A stretch of DNA of 64,000 nucleotides, from NCBI GenBank assembly GCA_947459215.1, contig CANHCQ010000011.1, positions 43,021 through 107,020 on the forward strand, given 5' to 3'. A program made the position numbers and the translations under genes. Source of the stretch: Phycisphaerales bacterium (lineage in GTDB: Bacteria; Planctomycetota; Phycisphaerae; Phycisphaerales; UBA1924). The notes beneath the pieces are model-generated. The model was not told the origin of the DNA and ran no database searches. It saw only the letters and a program-made list of their open reading frames with translations. Shown here one piece after another: positions 53,826-62,314 of the stretch (within the stretch, counting starts at the first letter, position 1; each line of letters starts with the position of its first letter).

Positions 53826-54000
53826 CGCCCGTCCCAAGCACCGGGCGTGAACCCAGTGTCGCGGCACGCACCACCCCGAGCAGCGAAGGTGGGCCACACC
53901 GCGGCGTCGGTGACTCAGACGCGCACCGTGTGCCGCCGAGTTGCGGCTCCGATCCATCGCGCCGCTGACCCTGGGCTCACGCCCAGGGCTTGGAACTGGC
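53826..54000. repeat. MITE-like element with long inverted ends, downstream of amidohydrolase
   Basis: Left end GCCCGTCCCAAGCACCGGGC and right end GACCCTGGGCTCACGCCCAG then GGCTTGGAACTGGC. It matches 51552-51724 along its length in direct orientation. Together the two copies frame the amidohydrolase gene. The 316-bp gap 53779-54094 holds nothing else recognisable. Confidence 0.75.
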
Positions 54001-54094
54001 GGCGCTTCGGGCCTTGAAGGCCGAGACCAACAATCAGAACGTCACGAAGTCGACACCAAGTCTCGATGGGAAATCAGACGCCTCCGGTGAAGCC

Positions 54095-54706
54095 ATGTCC
54101 AAGACTCCTCTGCACCTCGACTACACGCTCCAAGATCACGGCTGGGCTCACACCGTGTTCACCGTCGGCGATCAACGATTCGAGTTCGAGCATGCCTACG
54201 GCTCCGACCCCATCGGCGAGCTCGCTCAGTTGGCCATCCGCTGGTCGGCGCAAACCGGTGTACCAAAGACCGAGGTCGTCTTCGACTGCGAAAACCGCGG
54301 CGAGTACATCGCCATTTTCAAGCATCGAGACCCCTCGGAGTTTGCTTTCTTTCATCAGCGGATGGGCGGGCCCGACGGCACCAACGCTCCGCGATCTGAA
54401 TTGGCCGCGTGCGAGATCGACAGCTTCGCCTTTGCCATCAACATCGCCCGCGTGCTTGACGACCTGCTCCGAACCCACGGCTTCGTCGGCTATCTCCGGA
54501 AGTGGCAGTACTACGCATTCCCATTCCGCGAGTATTTGTTCCTGCGACTGTTGCTTGACCAGTCTCCCATCATCGCCAAGATCGCGAGCTCGCCGCCCGT
54601 GTCGTCACTGGAACTAGAACTGCAACTCCTGAACCATGAGCCGATTTGGGGAACTTCGCCGCGCACGAACGCCCTCGCATCACTCGAACTTCCGTTGGTG
54701 CTCTAA
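54095..54706 (+). CDS. Hypothetical protein, 203 aa
   Basis: From the ATG at 54095 (MSKTPLHLDYTLQDHGWAHT). Probably cytoplasmic, mixed alpha/beta, with no signal or membrane segment and no family recognised. Its stop is 3 bp before the VOC gene, so the two may be co-transcribed. The open frame extends upstream to 53990, but that part is repeat DNA. Confidence 0.6.
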   Translation: MSKTPLHLDYTLQDHGWAHTVFTVGDQRFEFEHAYGSDPIGELAQLAIRWSAQTGVPKTEVVFDCENRGEYIAIFKHRDPSEFAFFHQRMGGPDGTNAPRSELAACEIDSFAFAINIARVLDDLLRTHGFVGYLRKWQYYAFPFREYLFLRLLLDQSPIIAKIASSPPVSSLELELQLLNHEPIWGTSPRTNALASLELPLVL

Positions 54707-54709
54707 CGC

Positions 54710-55153
54710 ATGCCCCTCCGCCTCCACCACATCGCCATCATCTGCTCCGACTACCAGCGCTCCAAGCGCTTCTACGTCGACATCCTCGGCCTGCCCATCC
54801 TCGCCGAGACCTTCCGCCCCGAGCGCAACTCCTACAAGCTCGACCTCGCCACCGACCCGCGCGACACGATCCCGCCGCGCGACACGCTTGCGCACGACGC
54901 CGCACCCATCTTCCCCCGCATCGAACTCTTCTCTTTCCCTAATCCACCGCCGCGTCCCACCCATCCCGAAGCCCGCGGCCTGCGCCACCTCGCCTTCGCA
55001 GTGACGAACCTCGACGCCGAACTCGCCCGCCTCGCCGCCCTCGGCGTCATCGCCGAACCCATCCGCACCGACATCACCCCCACCGGCCGCGGCAAGCGCT
55101 TCACATTCATCAAAGACCCCGACGACCTCCCCATCGAGCTCTACGAGGCGTGA
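54710..55153 (+). CDS. VOC-family glyoxalase-like protein (YaeR-type)
   Basis: 147 residues with two paired beta-alpha-beta-beta-beta units. The start LHHIAIICSDYQRSKRFYVD places a metal His early. The second unit has GLRHLAFAVTNLDAELARLA with a second His, and the end FTFIKDPDDLPIELYE gives the Glu ligand. This matches the short YaeR/SMU-type glyoxalase relatives, thought to detoxify or isomerise small metabolites. A broken copy of its 5' half lies at 51405-51503. Confidence 0.87.
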   Translation: MPLRLHHIAIICSDYQRSKRFYVDILGLPILAETFRPERNSYKLDLATDPRDTIPPRDTLAHDAAPIFPRIELFSFPNPPPRPTHPEARGLRHLAFAVTNLDAELARLAALGVIAEPIRTDITPTGRGKRFTFIKDPDDLPIELYEA

Positions 55154-55159
55154 TCTCTC

Positions 55160-55228
55160 CGCCCCTGCCCCCCTGCCCCACTGCCCCACTACTCCACTGC
55201 CCCACTACTCCACTGCCCCACTACTCCC
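55160..55228. repeat. Tandem CTGCCCCACTACTCCA low-complexity repeat
   Basis: The units CTGCCCCACTACTCCA and CTGCCCCA repeat about four times between the VOC stop and the DUF6265-like lipoprotein stop, just entering the 3' end of the latter. Similar purine/pyrimidine tracts occur at 20889-20925, 21826-21846 and 34017-34070. Confidence 0.7.
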
Positions 55229-55784
55229 GTGTATACCGCAGCGCATACCCCTTCTCCTTCCCACCCGGCACATACGTCACTTCCATGATCAGCGCATTCG
55301 GCCCGTCGAGCCGGTAGACCACGCTCGCGACATCCGCCGAGCCGCCCTCGGCGGTCCCGGTGAACTCGCACCGCCCGCCGCCGGCGCTCACCAGCTTGTA
55401 CACCTTCACGTCGGCCTGCTTCTCCGGCACATCCAGCGCCGCGTGCAGATGCCGCAACCGGAGGAACACGCCGCTCTCTTCCGCCGTGATCAGCGACACC
55501 TCGTGCAGCGCGGGCTTGCCGTCGCGCCGCACCTGCCTGAACAGCGCCGCCATCGAGTTGCCCCGCGGCGCCGTCCACATCTCGTCGTTGACAGTCTTGT
55601 TCGGGTTCACGCCGACCCAACGCCCGGTCAGAAACGCCAACTCCGCCAGCGCCGGCGACGCCGCCGCGTGAGCGGGAAGCTCAACAGCAGCACCCGCGCC
55701 CGGCTTGCTCGTCGCGCAGCCGCCCGCGACGAGACCAAGGCTGACACCGAGCGACACGACCAGCAACGAAGCGATGTTCTTCAT
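55221..55784 (-). CDS. DUF6265-family lipoprotein
   Basis: 187 residues. The lipobox VAGGC ends a signal peptide (VVSLGVSLGLVAGGC). The mature part follows the DUF6265 pattern: ELAFLTGRWVGV, DEMWTAPRGNSMAALFRQVR and VFLRLRHLHAAL. The fold is probably a small lipocalin-like beta-barrel. Function is unknown. It ends in a tandem repeat shared with the intergenic space. Confidence 0.82.
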   Translation of the reverse strand: MKNIASLLVVSLGVSLGLVAGGCATSKPGAGAAVELPAHAAASPALAELAFLTGRWVGVNPNKTVNDEMWTAPRGNSMAALFRQVRRDGKPALHEVSLITAEESGVFLRLRHLHAALDVPEKQADVKVYKLVSAGGGRCEFTGTAEGGSADVASVVYRLDGPNALIMEVTYVPGGKEKGYALRYTRE

Positions 55785-55882
55785 GCCCGATGTTAGAGCA
55801 CGTCAGGCAGCCTTTTGTGGAGACGCCGAGGCTGACGGGTCTTCGAGGAAGCTTCGGATGCTTCGCGTGCGGCGCCGCGTCC

Positions 55883-56851
55883 TTACCCCTCCACCAACAC
55901 CCGCCACACGCTCTCGCCCCCCTCGCTGACCGCCGCGATCGCACCCTCCGCCTTCGCGAACGCGTACTTCCCGCTGAGCAGCGCCATCACATCAATCCCG
56001 CCCCCCGCCAGCAGCGCCACCGCTTCCGCCAGCCGCACACCCCGCGCTCCGATCAGCGTCATCTCGCCTTCGCGCAAAGGCACCAGCGCCTCCCGCGCGC
56101 TCGTCCACGCCACCCGCTCCGCCAGCACCACCGTCGCCCGCGGCCGCGCCAGCCGCAGCGCCACATCCAGGTCCACATCACTCCCCGAGAACGACAGCAC
56201 CAGATCCTGATCCGCCCGCCGCCCCGCCTCGTCGATGTGCCGGTGCTTCACGCCCCACTTCTCACACACGCTCAATCGCTGCGGCCTTCTCCCCAGCAAC
56301 CGCACCGACGCGTTCCGCTGCGCCATCACCTGCGCCGCCAGCACCGCCTCCAGCGAATCACCGATCACCGTCACAAACACCTTGCCCTCAAGCTTCGCCA
56401 GACTCGCCGCGTGCAGCGCCGCACCCAAGGGCACCGCGAACGCCGCGCGATCGTCATCCAGCTCCTTCGGCACTTCCACCAGATTCGCCAGCGGCACACT
56501 CACCCGCTCCGCCAGCGTGCCGTCTCGCGTCGCGCCCAGTTCCTTCCGCTCGCGGCAGTGCGTCGAAAGCCCGCCCCGACACAAGTCACACGCCCCGCAC
56601 GCCACCAGCGGCGAGACCACCACGCGCTTGCCCATCATCGCCCCGCGCGCCGCGTCCGCCACACTTACCACCACACCCACCATCTCGCGCCCGGCCACCA
56701 CACCCGCATCACCCGGGTGCAACCCATCCACCGCCGCCCGCGTCATGCGCACGATCGCCTCGCCCGGCTTGGCCACCGGCTCCGCGCCATCGCCCACGCG
56801 CAGCACCGCGCGGCCAGCCGCACCCTCGGCCTGCCAAACCAACCTTCGCAT
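55883..56851 (-). CDS. Zinc-type alcohol dehydrogenase-like protein lacking catalytic-zinc residues
   Basis: 322 residues from the ATG at 56851 (MRRLVWQAEG). The medium-chain dehydrogenase fold is seen, with the structural-zinc loop CGACDLCRGGLSTHC (C85, C88, C91, C99) and KVFVTVIGDSLEAVLAAQV as the cofactor-binding strand and turn. The catalytic-zinc residues are replaced: the usual Cys region reads VDGLHPGD and the usual GHExxG reads GREMVG. Activity may be altered or lost. The upstream frame to 57091 is composite-repeat DNA. Confidence 0.83.
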   Translation of the reverse strand: MRRLVWQAEGAAGRAVLRVGDGAEPVAKPGEAIVRMTRAAVDGLHPGDAGVVAGREMVGVVVSVADAARGAMMGKRVVVSPLVACGACDLCRGGLSTHCRERKELGATRDGTLAERVSVPLANLVEVPKELDDDRAAFAVPLGAALHAASLAKLEGKVFVTVIGDSLEAVLAAQVMAQRNASVRLLGRRPQRLSVCEKWGVKHRHIDEAGRRADQDLVLSFSGSDVDLDVALRLARPRATVVLAERVAWTSAREALVPLREGEMTLIGARGVRLAEAVALLAGGGIDVMALLSGKYAFAKAEGAIAAVSEGGESVWRVLVEG

Positions 56852-56902
56852 CCTCTCTGTATCGACCCGATCACCCCAGGACTGACCCAGAACCACGCTC
56901 TC

Positions 56903-57079
56903 GCGCCTCCCCGCTCCGCGCAGCGGGGAGGGGTGGTCGAGGCCCCTGCAGGGCCGAGACCGGGGAGGGGTCTTGGACTTCCGGGCGACTCCGCGTGTAG
57001 GTACCCGCAATCCCCTCACCTGACTCGACGCGTTGCGTCGAGTCGTCCTCTCCCCGCACGCGGGGAGAGGAGGCGCGGC
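56903..57079. repeat. Composite palindromic repeat, copy 3 (fullest)
   Basis: The left module has CCCCGCTCCGCGCAGCGGGG and GAGACCGGGGAGGGG, with an extra GAGGCCCCTGCAGGGCC hairpin. The right module has GGTACCCGCAATCCCCTCAC, CTCGACGCGTTGCGTCGAG and CTCTCCCCGCACGCGGGGAG. It lies between the dehydrogenase and HEAT-lipoprotein genes. Confidence 0.78.
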
Positions 57080-57095
57080 AGGCCCCTTCAAATCC

Positions 57096-58004
57096 TCAGT
57101 TCTTCACGTTCTCGGACTGCGGCGCCAACGTCCCGCCCGCGATCGGCGGCATGCCCGACGGCGTCGCCGCCACCTCGTTCGGCGGCGGGCTGACGAAGGG
57201 CAGATACTCGATGAACTTCTTGTTCCGCTGGAACACCGGATACACATACGGCGTGCCCGCTGCAAACGGGTCCGACGCCGCGTCATACCAATCCAGCCAC
57301 GCACGCCGCTCAAACCCGAAATCTTGACCCGTCAGCGTCCGCAGCGACGCCAACGCGCTGCGGTTCACGCTCAACTTCGAATCCGCCAACGCCTTGATCA
57401 AGTGCTGCACCACCGCGTCGGTGCGATACTGCCCCAAGGCGTGCGCCGCCTCGGTGCGGATATCCGGATTCTCCTCCGACCCCTCATCGCGTGCCGCCAC
57501 CAGATCCGGATCGCGGCTCGCGTTCATCAGCGGCTCGACCGCCTCCTCGCCGTGCAACCGCTGCAGCCCCCGCGCCGCCTCCAGCCGCACCAGAGGCTCG
57601 CTGTCCGTCAGCCGCTCCACCAGAATCGCCACATGCTTTGACGACCCGTGGTTCGCAAGCGCCCGCGTGCCCGCGAGCCGCACACCCGAGTCCTGATCCT
57701 TCGCCGCATCCTCGAACAGGCGGATGTACACATCCTGCCCCGCGAAGTACGCGCTCGACAGCAGCATCGTCCCGCGATAGCGCTTGTCCGCGTCGTACGG
57801 ATCGACCGCCATCTCCGCCGCCTCGCTCGGCGACGGCAATTGCCACAGATCAAACAGGCTCTGCGCACCCGGCTTCACATCGTCGAAAACATCGCACCCA
57901 CCCAGGCACGCCGCCGCACCCACAAACCCCACCAACATCCCACAAAACGCACCACGTCCCCTTCGGGCGGCAACAGCGGCAACATCTCGTCGTGGCAAGG
58001 CCAT
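57096..58004 (-). CDS. HEAT-repeat lipoprotein
   Basis: 302 residues from the ATG at 58004 (MALPRRDV); an ATG at 58028 is an alternative. A signal ends CLGGC (Cys about 37). The mature part has HEAT-type helical repeats: SGVRLAGTRALANHGSSKHV, PLVRLEAARGLQRLHGEEAV, DIRTEAAHALGQYRTDAVVQ and LSVNRSALASLRTLTG. Such repeats bind proteins, so it may be an outer-membrane or periplasmic scaffold. It diverges from the next lipoprotein across about 22 bp. Confidence 0.82.
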   Translation of the reverse strand: MALPRRDVAAVAARRGRGAFCGMLVGFVGAAACLGGCDVFDDVKPGAQSLFDLWQLPSPSEAAEMAVDPYDADKRYRGTMLLSSAYFAGQDVYIRLFEDAAKDQDSGVRLAGTRALANHGSSKHVAILVERLTDSEPLVRLEAARGLQRLHGEEAVEPLMNASRDPDLVAARDEGSEENPDIRTEAAHALGQYRTDAVVQHLIKALADSKLSVNRSALASLRTLTGQDFGFERRAWLDWYDAASDPFAAGTPYVYPVFQRNKKFIEYLPFVSPPPNEVAATPSGMPPIAGGTLAPQSENVKN

Positions 58005-58026
58005 GGGCGGGAGTATAAGTTTCCCC

Positions 58027-58812
58027 ATGCTCACCGCACGCACGATTTCTGACCGCTCTTTCTCCCCCTCCCATGGTGGGGGGAGGGAGGGGGCAGGGGG
58101 TGGGTTCGCCTTCTGCCTTGTTGCCTCACTCTTCCTCCCCGCCTGCGCCACCGCCGACCGCAGCACCGACAACACCCCCGTTGTCAGCGCCGCCTCGAAC
58201 GCGCCCGTCGCCACCACATCACTCGACGCCGCTGCCGTCTACCGCACCGCGCCCTGGACCAAGAACTACAAGGAAGGCGCCCGCCTCGTCCGCCGCGAGG
58301 CCGAGCCGCTCGCCGCCAACCCCGAGACACCCAACCTGCAGTCGTGGACGATCTCCGAGTACGAGACCCGCGACCCCAAGCTGCAGGGCGCGCTCGTCCG
58401 CCGCACCACCCTCGAACGCAGCGCCGACGGCAGCATCTTCCTCAAGCAGCTCGACCTCGCCGCCGAAGGCCGCATCCTCACCTTCGACCCCGCCCTCGTG
58501 CTGATGCCCGCCACCCTCACCAAGCCCACCACCAGCTCCGCCGACGTCACCATGTCCGACGCCAAAGGCGGCAACAAGACCCGCGGCACCGCCACCCAGA
58601 CCACCACGCTCCTGGGCACCAAAGACGGCCTGCTCCGCGTCGAATCCGCCCTCGTCGCCAAGTTCGACTTCACCACCGTTGACCGCACCGCCATCCTCGA
58701 CATCGACCCCAACAAAGGCGTCGTCCGCGAAACCCAGGAACGCATCGTCAAGGTCGGCCTCTTCAACATCAGCCGCCAAACCCAGACCGTCACCCTCACC
58801 GCCGAGGATTAA
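58027..58812 (+). CDS. Lipoprotein with repeat inserted in its signal peptide
   Basis: 261 residues from the ATG at 58027. The leader reads SFSPSHGGGREGAGGGF, encoded by a dispersed palindromic element, then FCLVASLFLPAC as the hydrophobic core and lipobox. The mature part is beta-rich (SWTISEYETRDPKLQGALVR; RVESALVAKFDFTTVDRTAI) and unassigned. The Gly-rich leader lengthens the n-region; export may still work because the hydrophobic core and Cys are intact. Confidence 0.72.
   Translation: MLTARTISDRSFSPSHGGGREGAGGGFAFCLVASLFLPACATADRSTDNTPVVSAASNAPVATTSLDAAAVYRTAPWTKNYKEGARLVRREAEPLAANPETPNLQSWTISEYETRDPKLQGALVRRTTLERSADGSIFLKQLDLAAEGRILTFDPALVLMPATLTKPTTSSADVTMSDAKGGNKTRGTATQTTTLLGTKDGLLRVESALVAKFDFTTVDRTAILDIDPNKGVVRETQERIVKVGLFNISRQTQTVTLTAED
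58061..58118. repeat. CTCCCCCTCCC palindromic element in a signal peptide
   Basis: CTCCCCCTCCCATGGTGGGG then GGAGGGAGGGGGCAGGGGGT, followed by GGGTTCGCCTTCTGCCTTGT. It shares the CTCCCCCTCCC start, GGGGGTGGGTT tail and a TTCTGCCTT word with the lpxC copy at 32341-32390. Confidence 0.7.
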
Positions 58813-58820
58813 CACTCCCC

Positions 58821-58949
58821 GCGCCTCCCCGCCCCGCGCAGCGGGGAGGGGTGGCCGAGCGAAGCAAGGCCGGGGCGGGGTGCCTTCCCATGCCTCCCTT
58901 CGGGTGCCACGCCTTGGCCGCTCTGGGCCAAGCCGTGCGAAGCCGCACC
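58821..58949. repeat. Two partial dispersed repeats side by side
   Basis: 58821-58880 is the left module of the composite repeat (CCCCGCCCCGCGCAGCGGGG, then GTGGCCGAGCGAAGCAAGGC). 58902-58949 is a partial GGTGCCA-family element (CGGGTGCCACGCCTTGGCCG-CTCTGGGCCAAGC). They lie between the lipoprotein and ilvE. Confidence 0.6.
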
Positions 58950-59083
58950 GACTCAAAACCCCGCACCCCCATCCCCCACTTCCCATATCATCACTTCCGC
59001 GGCGACCCCCTTCCCCCGCCGCTCTCGCACCGGTGCCGCCCTGCGTTCCAGGCCACGCACCCCTGCTCCGTGGAGAGTCGCTC

Positions 59084-60100
59084 ATGGTCACCGCCGCACC
59101 CGCACCCGCCAAGCCCGCCAACCTACCCGGCCCCAGCGTCTTCCACGTCGATTCCGCCCACGACGAAAAACCCTACATCTACGTCAACGGCCAGATGCTC
59201 CCCAAGAACAAGGCCATGGTCTCCGTCTACGACCACGGCCTGCTCTACGGCGACGGCATCTTCGAAGGCATCCGCGTCTACAAGGGCAAGATCTTCCTCT
59301 CCAAGCAGCACATGGATCGCCTCTACCACTGCGCCGAGCAGATCCGCCTCAAGATCCCCGTCAGCCCCGATGAAATGGTCGCCATCCAGCGCAAGTGCAT
59401 CGAGGCCAACAACCTCTCCGATTCCTACATCCGCCTCGTCGTCACCCGCGGCTACGGCACCCTCGGCCTCGACCCCCGCAAGTGCCCCGTCCCCGGCGTC
59501 ATCTGCATCGCCGACACCATCTCCCTCTTCCCCCAGGAGATGTACGAGAACGGCATGCGCGTCATCGTCGCCAACCGCCCCAAGACCCCCATCCCCTGCC
59601 TCGACCCACGCGTCAAGAGCCTCAACTACCTCAACAACATCCTCGCCAAGTGCGAGGCCATCGACTACGGCTGCCACGAAGTCATCATGCTCAACACCGA
59701 CGGCTTCGTCACCGAAGGCTCGGGCGACAACATCTTCATCATCAAGAACGGCGAGATCTTCACGCCCCCCTCCGAGGCCGGCATCCTCGAAGGCATCACC
59801 CGCATGTTCGTCAAGACCCGCCTGGCCCCCATGCTCGGCATCAAGGTCACCGAAAAGGAAATGCGCCTCGAAGACGTCCTGAGCGCCGACGAAGTCTTCC
59901 TCACCGGCTCCGCCGCCGAGATCATCGCCTGCACCCAGATCGACCAGCACGACGGCAAGCAGATCACCAAGGTGAACTACGTCGGCAAGGCGGGTGGGGG
60001 CGGGTCAGGAAAGAAGGCGCCCCCCGAAGGCCCCATCACCAAGAAGCTCCGCCACAAGTTCCGCGAGATCGTGACGAGCGATGCGGTGCCGGAGGAGTAG
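59084..60100 (+). CDS. ilvE: Branched-chain amino acid aminotransferase
   Basis: 338 residues from the ATG at 59084 with GGAGAG upstream. This is a fold-type IV PLP enzyme: YVNGQMLPKNKAMVSVYDHG, GDGIFEGIRVYKGKIFLSKQ, VKSLNYLNNILAK with the PLP Lys (K of RVKSLNY), EVIMLNTDGFVTEGSGDNIF and FLTGSAAEIIA. It performs the last step of Leu, Ile and Val synthesis. A Gly/Ser stretch (AGGGGSGKKAPPEGP) near the C-terminus is slightly unusual. The codons are very GC-rich, unlike those of the next gene. Confidence 0.92.
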   Translation: MVTAAPAPAKPANLPGPSVFHVDSAHDEKPYIYVNGQMLPKNKAMVSVYDHGLLYGDGIFEGIRVYKGKIFLSKQHMDRLYHCAEQIRLKIPVSPDEMVAIQRKCIEANNLSDSYIRLVVTRGYGTLGLDPRKCPVPGVICIADTISLFPQEMYENGMRVIVANRPKTPIPCLDPRVKSLNYLNNILAKCEAIDYGCHEVIMLNTDGFVTEGSGDNIFIIKNGEIFTPPSEAGILEGITRMFVKTRLAPMLGIKVTEKEMRLEDVLSADEVFLTGSAAEIIACTQIDQHDGKQITKVNYVGKAGGGGSGKKAPPEGPITKKLRHKFREIVTSDAVPEE

Positions 60101-60175
60101 CCGATGTTACACATCAAGGCATGATCGCACTAACTGTTGTAATGATACACAGATAATTGACTGTGAGTCGCAAAG

Positions 60176-61000
60176 ATGAGCATCACGGGACATTCCGTTA
60201 GCAACAAGTTCTTTGTGGTTGGCGTGGTAATTGCCGTAATTGTCTCAGCAACAATGTCGAGCACGATCACGTGGTTGGTAATGACCCTCGGACAGCTAGA
60301 GCGCAAGGAAACAGATAACGGGTCGCAGGTTATGGCACAGCCAACGCCGGTAGATCGCTCGATGCCTGTCAGCAACAATGGCGAAAATGTTGTCGCGAGG
60401 CGTCATTCTGGCCCTTTGGGCTCTGAGGGCGACTCCGCTCGCGTGATCAGCTCCGCGCAACGCAATGGCGACCCTAAGCATGCCGATGACATGATCAAGC
60501 GAGAGATTGACCTTTTATGCAAATCACTGACAGAAGAGGCGGCGTCACAAAAGATCAGCCTGTCGGTGAATGATGCAATTGCTGGAATCGTTCGAAATGT
60601 CCCTGGACCCATGTTTCTATTGAAGAATCGGGAGTACCCAGATCGAAAGCAGTATGAAATAATTATTGAGTCAATTCAATCCTCCAATTATCCCGGCGCA
60701 ACCCGGGAGGCAATGGTCGGCTTGATCGGAGACGCGGTTGTACCGGAAACTGGCGGTAAAGATGGCAAGTTGCTGCTTGAGTGTAAAATCGGATTACGTT
60801 TTTTTTGGTATCCAGATCGTGGAGAATGGGAAGGAAAAGATTTACTCGCGACGTATGAGATGCACACTAGCTCTGTGCGGCCAGGCGTGGGTTCTAGGAT
60901 TGAGAGAAAGCGAGTGACATATGTCGGCACCGCTCTTCGAGAATTGATCGCCAGCACATTGTCCAAATCGGATTCCATAATTCGATTTGACTCAAAGTGA
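60176..61000 (+). CDS. Hypothetical single-span membrane protein, low GC
   Basis: 274 residues. One N-terminal helix (FFVVGVVIAVIVSATMSSTI) is followed by a soluble domain with no recognised motif. A counted line is about 45% GC, far below the preceding ilvE gene, and codon use differs accordingly, so the gene is probably a recent acquisition. It begins the lower-GC segment that runs to the IS element at 62701. Confidence 0.6.
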   Translation: MSITGHSVSNKFFVVGVVIAVIVSATMSSTITWLVMTLGQLERKETDNGSQVMAQPTPVDRSMPVSNNGENVVARRHSGPLGSEGDSARVISSAQRNGDPKHADDMIKREIDLLCKSLTEEAASQKISLSVNDAIAGIVRNVPGPMFLLKNREYPDRKQYEIIIESIQSSNYPGATREAMVGLIGDAVVPETGGKDGKLLLECKIGLRFFWYPDRGEWEGKDLLATYEMHTSSVRPGVGSRIERKRVTYVGTALRELIASTLSKSDSIIRFDSK

Positions 61001-61096
61001 CTGAAGGCTGGTGGGGGCGGGTGGCCCGGCCACGGCAGGTGGCCCGCTCACGCCGCGATGTGCCACCACGACCCGCGGCTTTTCTAGCGGATGTCT

Positions 61097-61169
61097 GTGG
61101 CCCGGCGTGTATTCATGTCGGTATCCCGACGCTGCTTCCCAAGCCCGAACACGACCACGCCCTCAAAGC
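61097..61169. repeat. 73-bp direct repeat, left copy
   Basis: It begins GTGGCCCGGCGTGTATTCAT and ends CCACGCCCTCAAAGC. A related 73-bp copy in the same orientation lies at 62166-62238. The pair brackets the two hypothetical genes on the minus strand. Confidence 0.5.
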
Positions 61170-61191
61170 AGACCCTGTCTTGCCCGCGGGT

Positions 61192-61461
61192 TCACCGTTG
61201 CTCAACTCGGACGGGTAGCACGCTGTTTTCCACCCACACAGAGAAAAGCCCACTAACAGAACCGTCTCTGTTGATCAATGACGCCCGAACCCCGGAGTTA
61301 ATCGTCACGGCGATGTACGCGAGAAGGCCGACAACAGCCGCACGATAAGCAAACGTCCCAAACGCAAGGAGTTCTCGCGTCAGCAGTGGTCCGCTTGCGG
61401 TTCCTTGAACGGGCGAAGAAGTCGGAGTGTTTGTCGTTGTGGTTGCCGTATCGGTGGACAT
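61192..61461 (-). CDS. Hypothetical small membrane protein
   Basis: 89 residues from the ATG at 61461. A Thr-rich N-terminus (STDTATTTTNTPTSSPVQGT) is followed by one hydrophobic helix (AYRAAVVGLLAYIAVTI). No family is recognised. It lies 72 bp after another minus-strand unknown gene and they may form a unit. Confidence 0.5.
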   Translation of the reverse strand: MSTDTATTTTNTPTSSPVQGTASGPLLTRELLAFGTFAYRAAVVGLLAYIAVTINSGVRASLINRDGSVSGLFSVWVENSVLPVRVEQR

Positions 61462-61533
61462 GGATTTCCTTTCTGCGACGCAGGGCATACGCGGCCGGCT
61501 TGGGGCGGCTGTGCGCGCCCAACGGACTCAGTG

Positions 61534-62112
61534 CTAGACGATCTTCCACCATGCGGTTGCGGAGGCTTCGTCTCGGTCGAGACTTTGCCCGATCTCAACG
61601 AGCGCATTACGGATTCCATCGACCTTCTCGGGAACCAAGAACTGAATGCTCGTATTGCGACCGATGTCTTGCAGATACAAGTACTCGGCGAATATGCCTC
61701 GAATGCCGTTGTCCCACTTCTCGATCTGTGGGAAGCGGTCCGTCCTTCCATCGATCAATCGCAACATGCATAGATGCCGAGAGGCTTGGTCGAAGAAGTT
61801 GCGATATTCAGTCACCCTGGCGGCATCGTCAGCGATGAGATCCTGCCGCCGCTTCTCGTAGTCCGGATCTTTCCGGTCGAGACCATCCAACGCTCTTTTC
61901 ACAGCGCCCATAGCCCCGACCTTTTCGGCCATACCCAGCAATGCCCCGGCAAGTTCGCCGTAATGGGAGCGAAGCAGGCGAAATCGTTCTCGTGTCGCTT
62001 CTCGCCTCGCTTGCGCAGTGACCGCGGCAAAAGAAGCGAACGCACCGACCAGCGTTCCTCCCAACGCCCACAACCCGCTCGCAATGTCTACGCCTTCGGA
62101 TGTAATTGCCAT
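61534..62112 (-). CDS. Hypothetical membrane-anchored protein
   Basis: 192 residues. An N-terminal membrane helix (ALGGTLVGAFASFAAVTAQA) is followed by basic residues (RREATRERFRLLR) and a helical, charged cytoplasmic domain. This layout is common in small unknown proteins that occur singly in mobile or accessory regions. It is flanked by the two 73-bp repeats. Confidence 0.55.
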   Translation of the reverse strand: MAITSEGVDIASGLWALGGTLVGAFASFAAVTAQARREATRERFRLLRSHYGELAGALLGMAEKVGAMGAVKRALDGLDRKDPDYEKRRQDLIADDAARVTEYRNFFDQASRHLCMLRLIDGRTDRFPQIEKWDNGIRGIFAEYLYLQDIGRNTSIQFLVPEKVDGIRNALVEIGQSLDRDEASATAWWKIV

Positions 62113-62165
62113 TTGTGCAGTGTATTCGGTCTAGTGGAAACGTACCTATCTCGTGACGAGTTGTC

Positions 62166-62238
62166 GTGGCCGGGCGTGTTCTCGTTTCGATCTCGCAACG
62201 AAGCGTCCCGCGCGCAAGCACAACCACGGCCTCAAAGA
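62166..62238. repeat. 73-bp direct repeat, right copy
   Basis: It begins GTGGCCGGGCGTGTTCTCGT and ends CCACGGCCTCAAAGA, and runs into a hairpin CCACGGCCT-TCAAAGAA-style arm AGGCCGTGG. It is related to 61097-61169 in the same orientation. Confidence 0.5.
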
Positions 62239-62314
62239 AGGCCGTGGTCGTGGCACTCGGTACGCGGCGCGATCGGGCCACTAACCGGCATGGTAAAGTT
62301 GGTAGAGTACGTGG

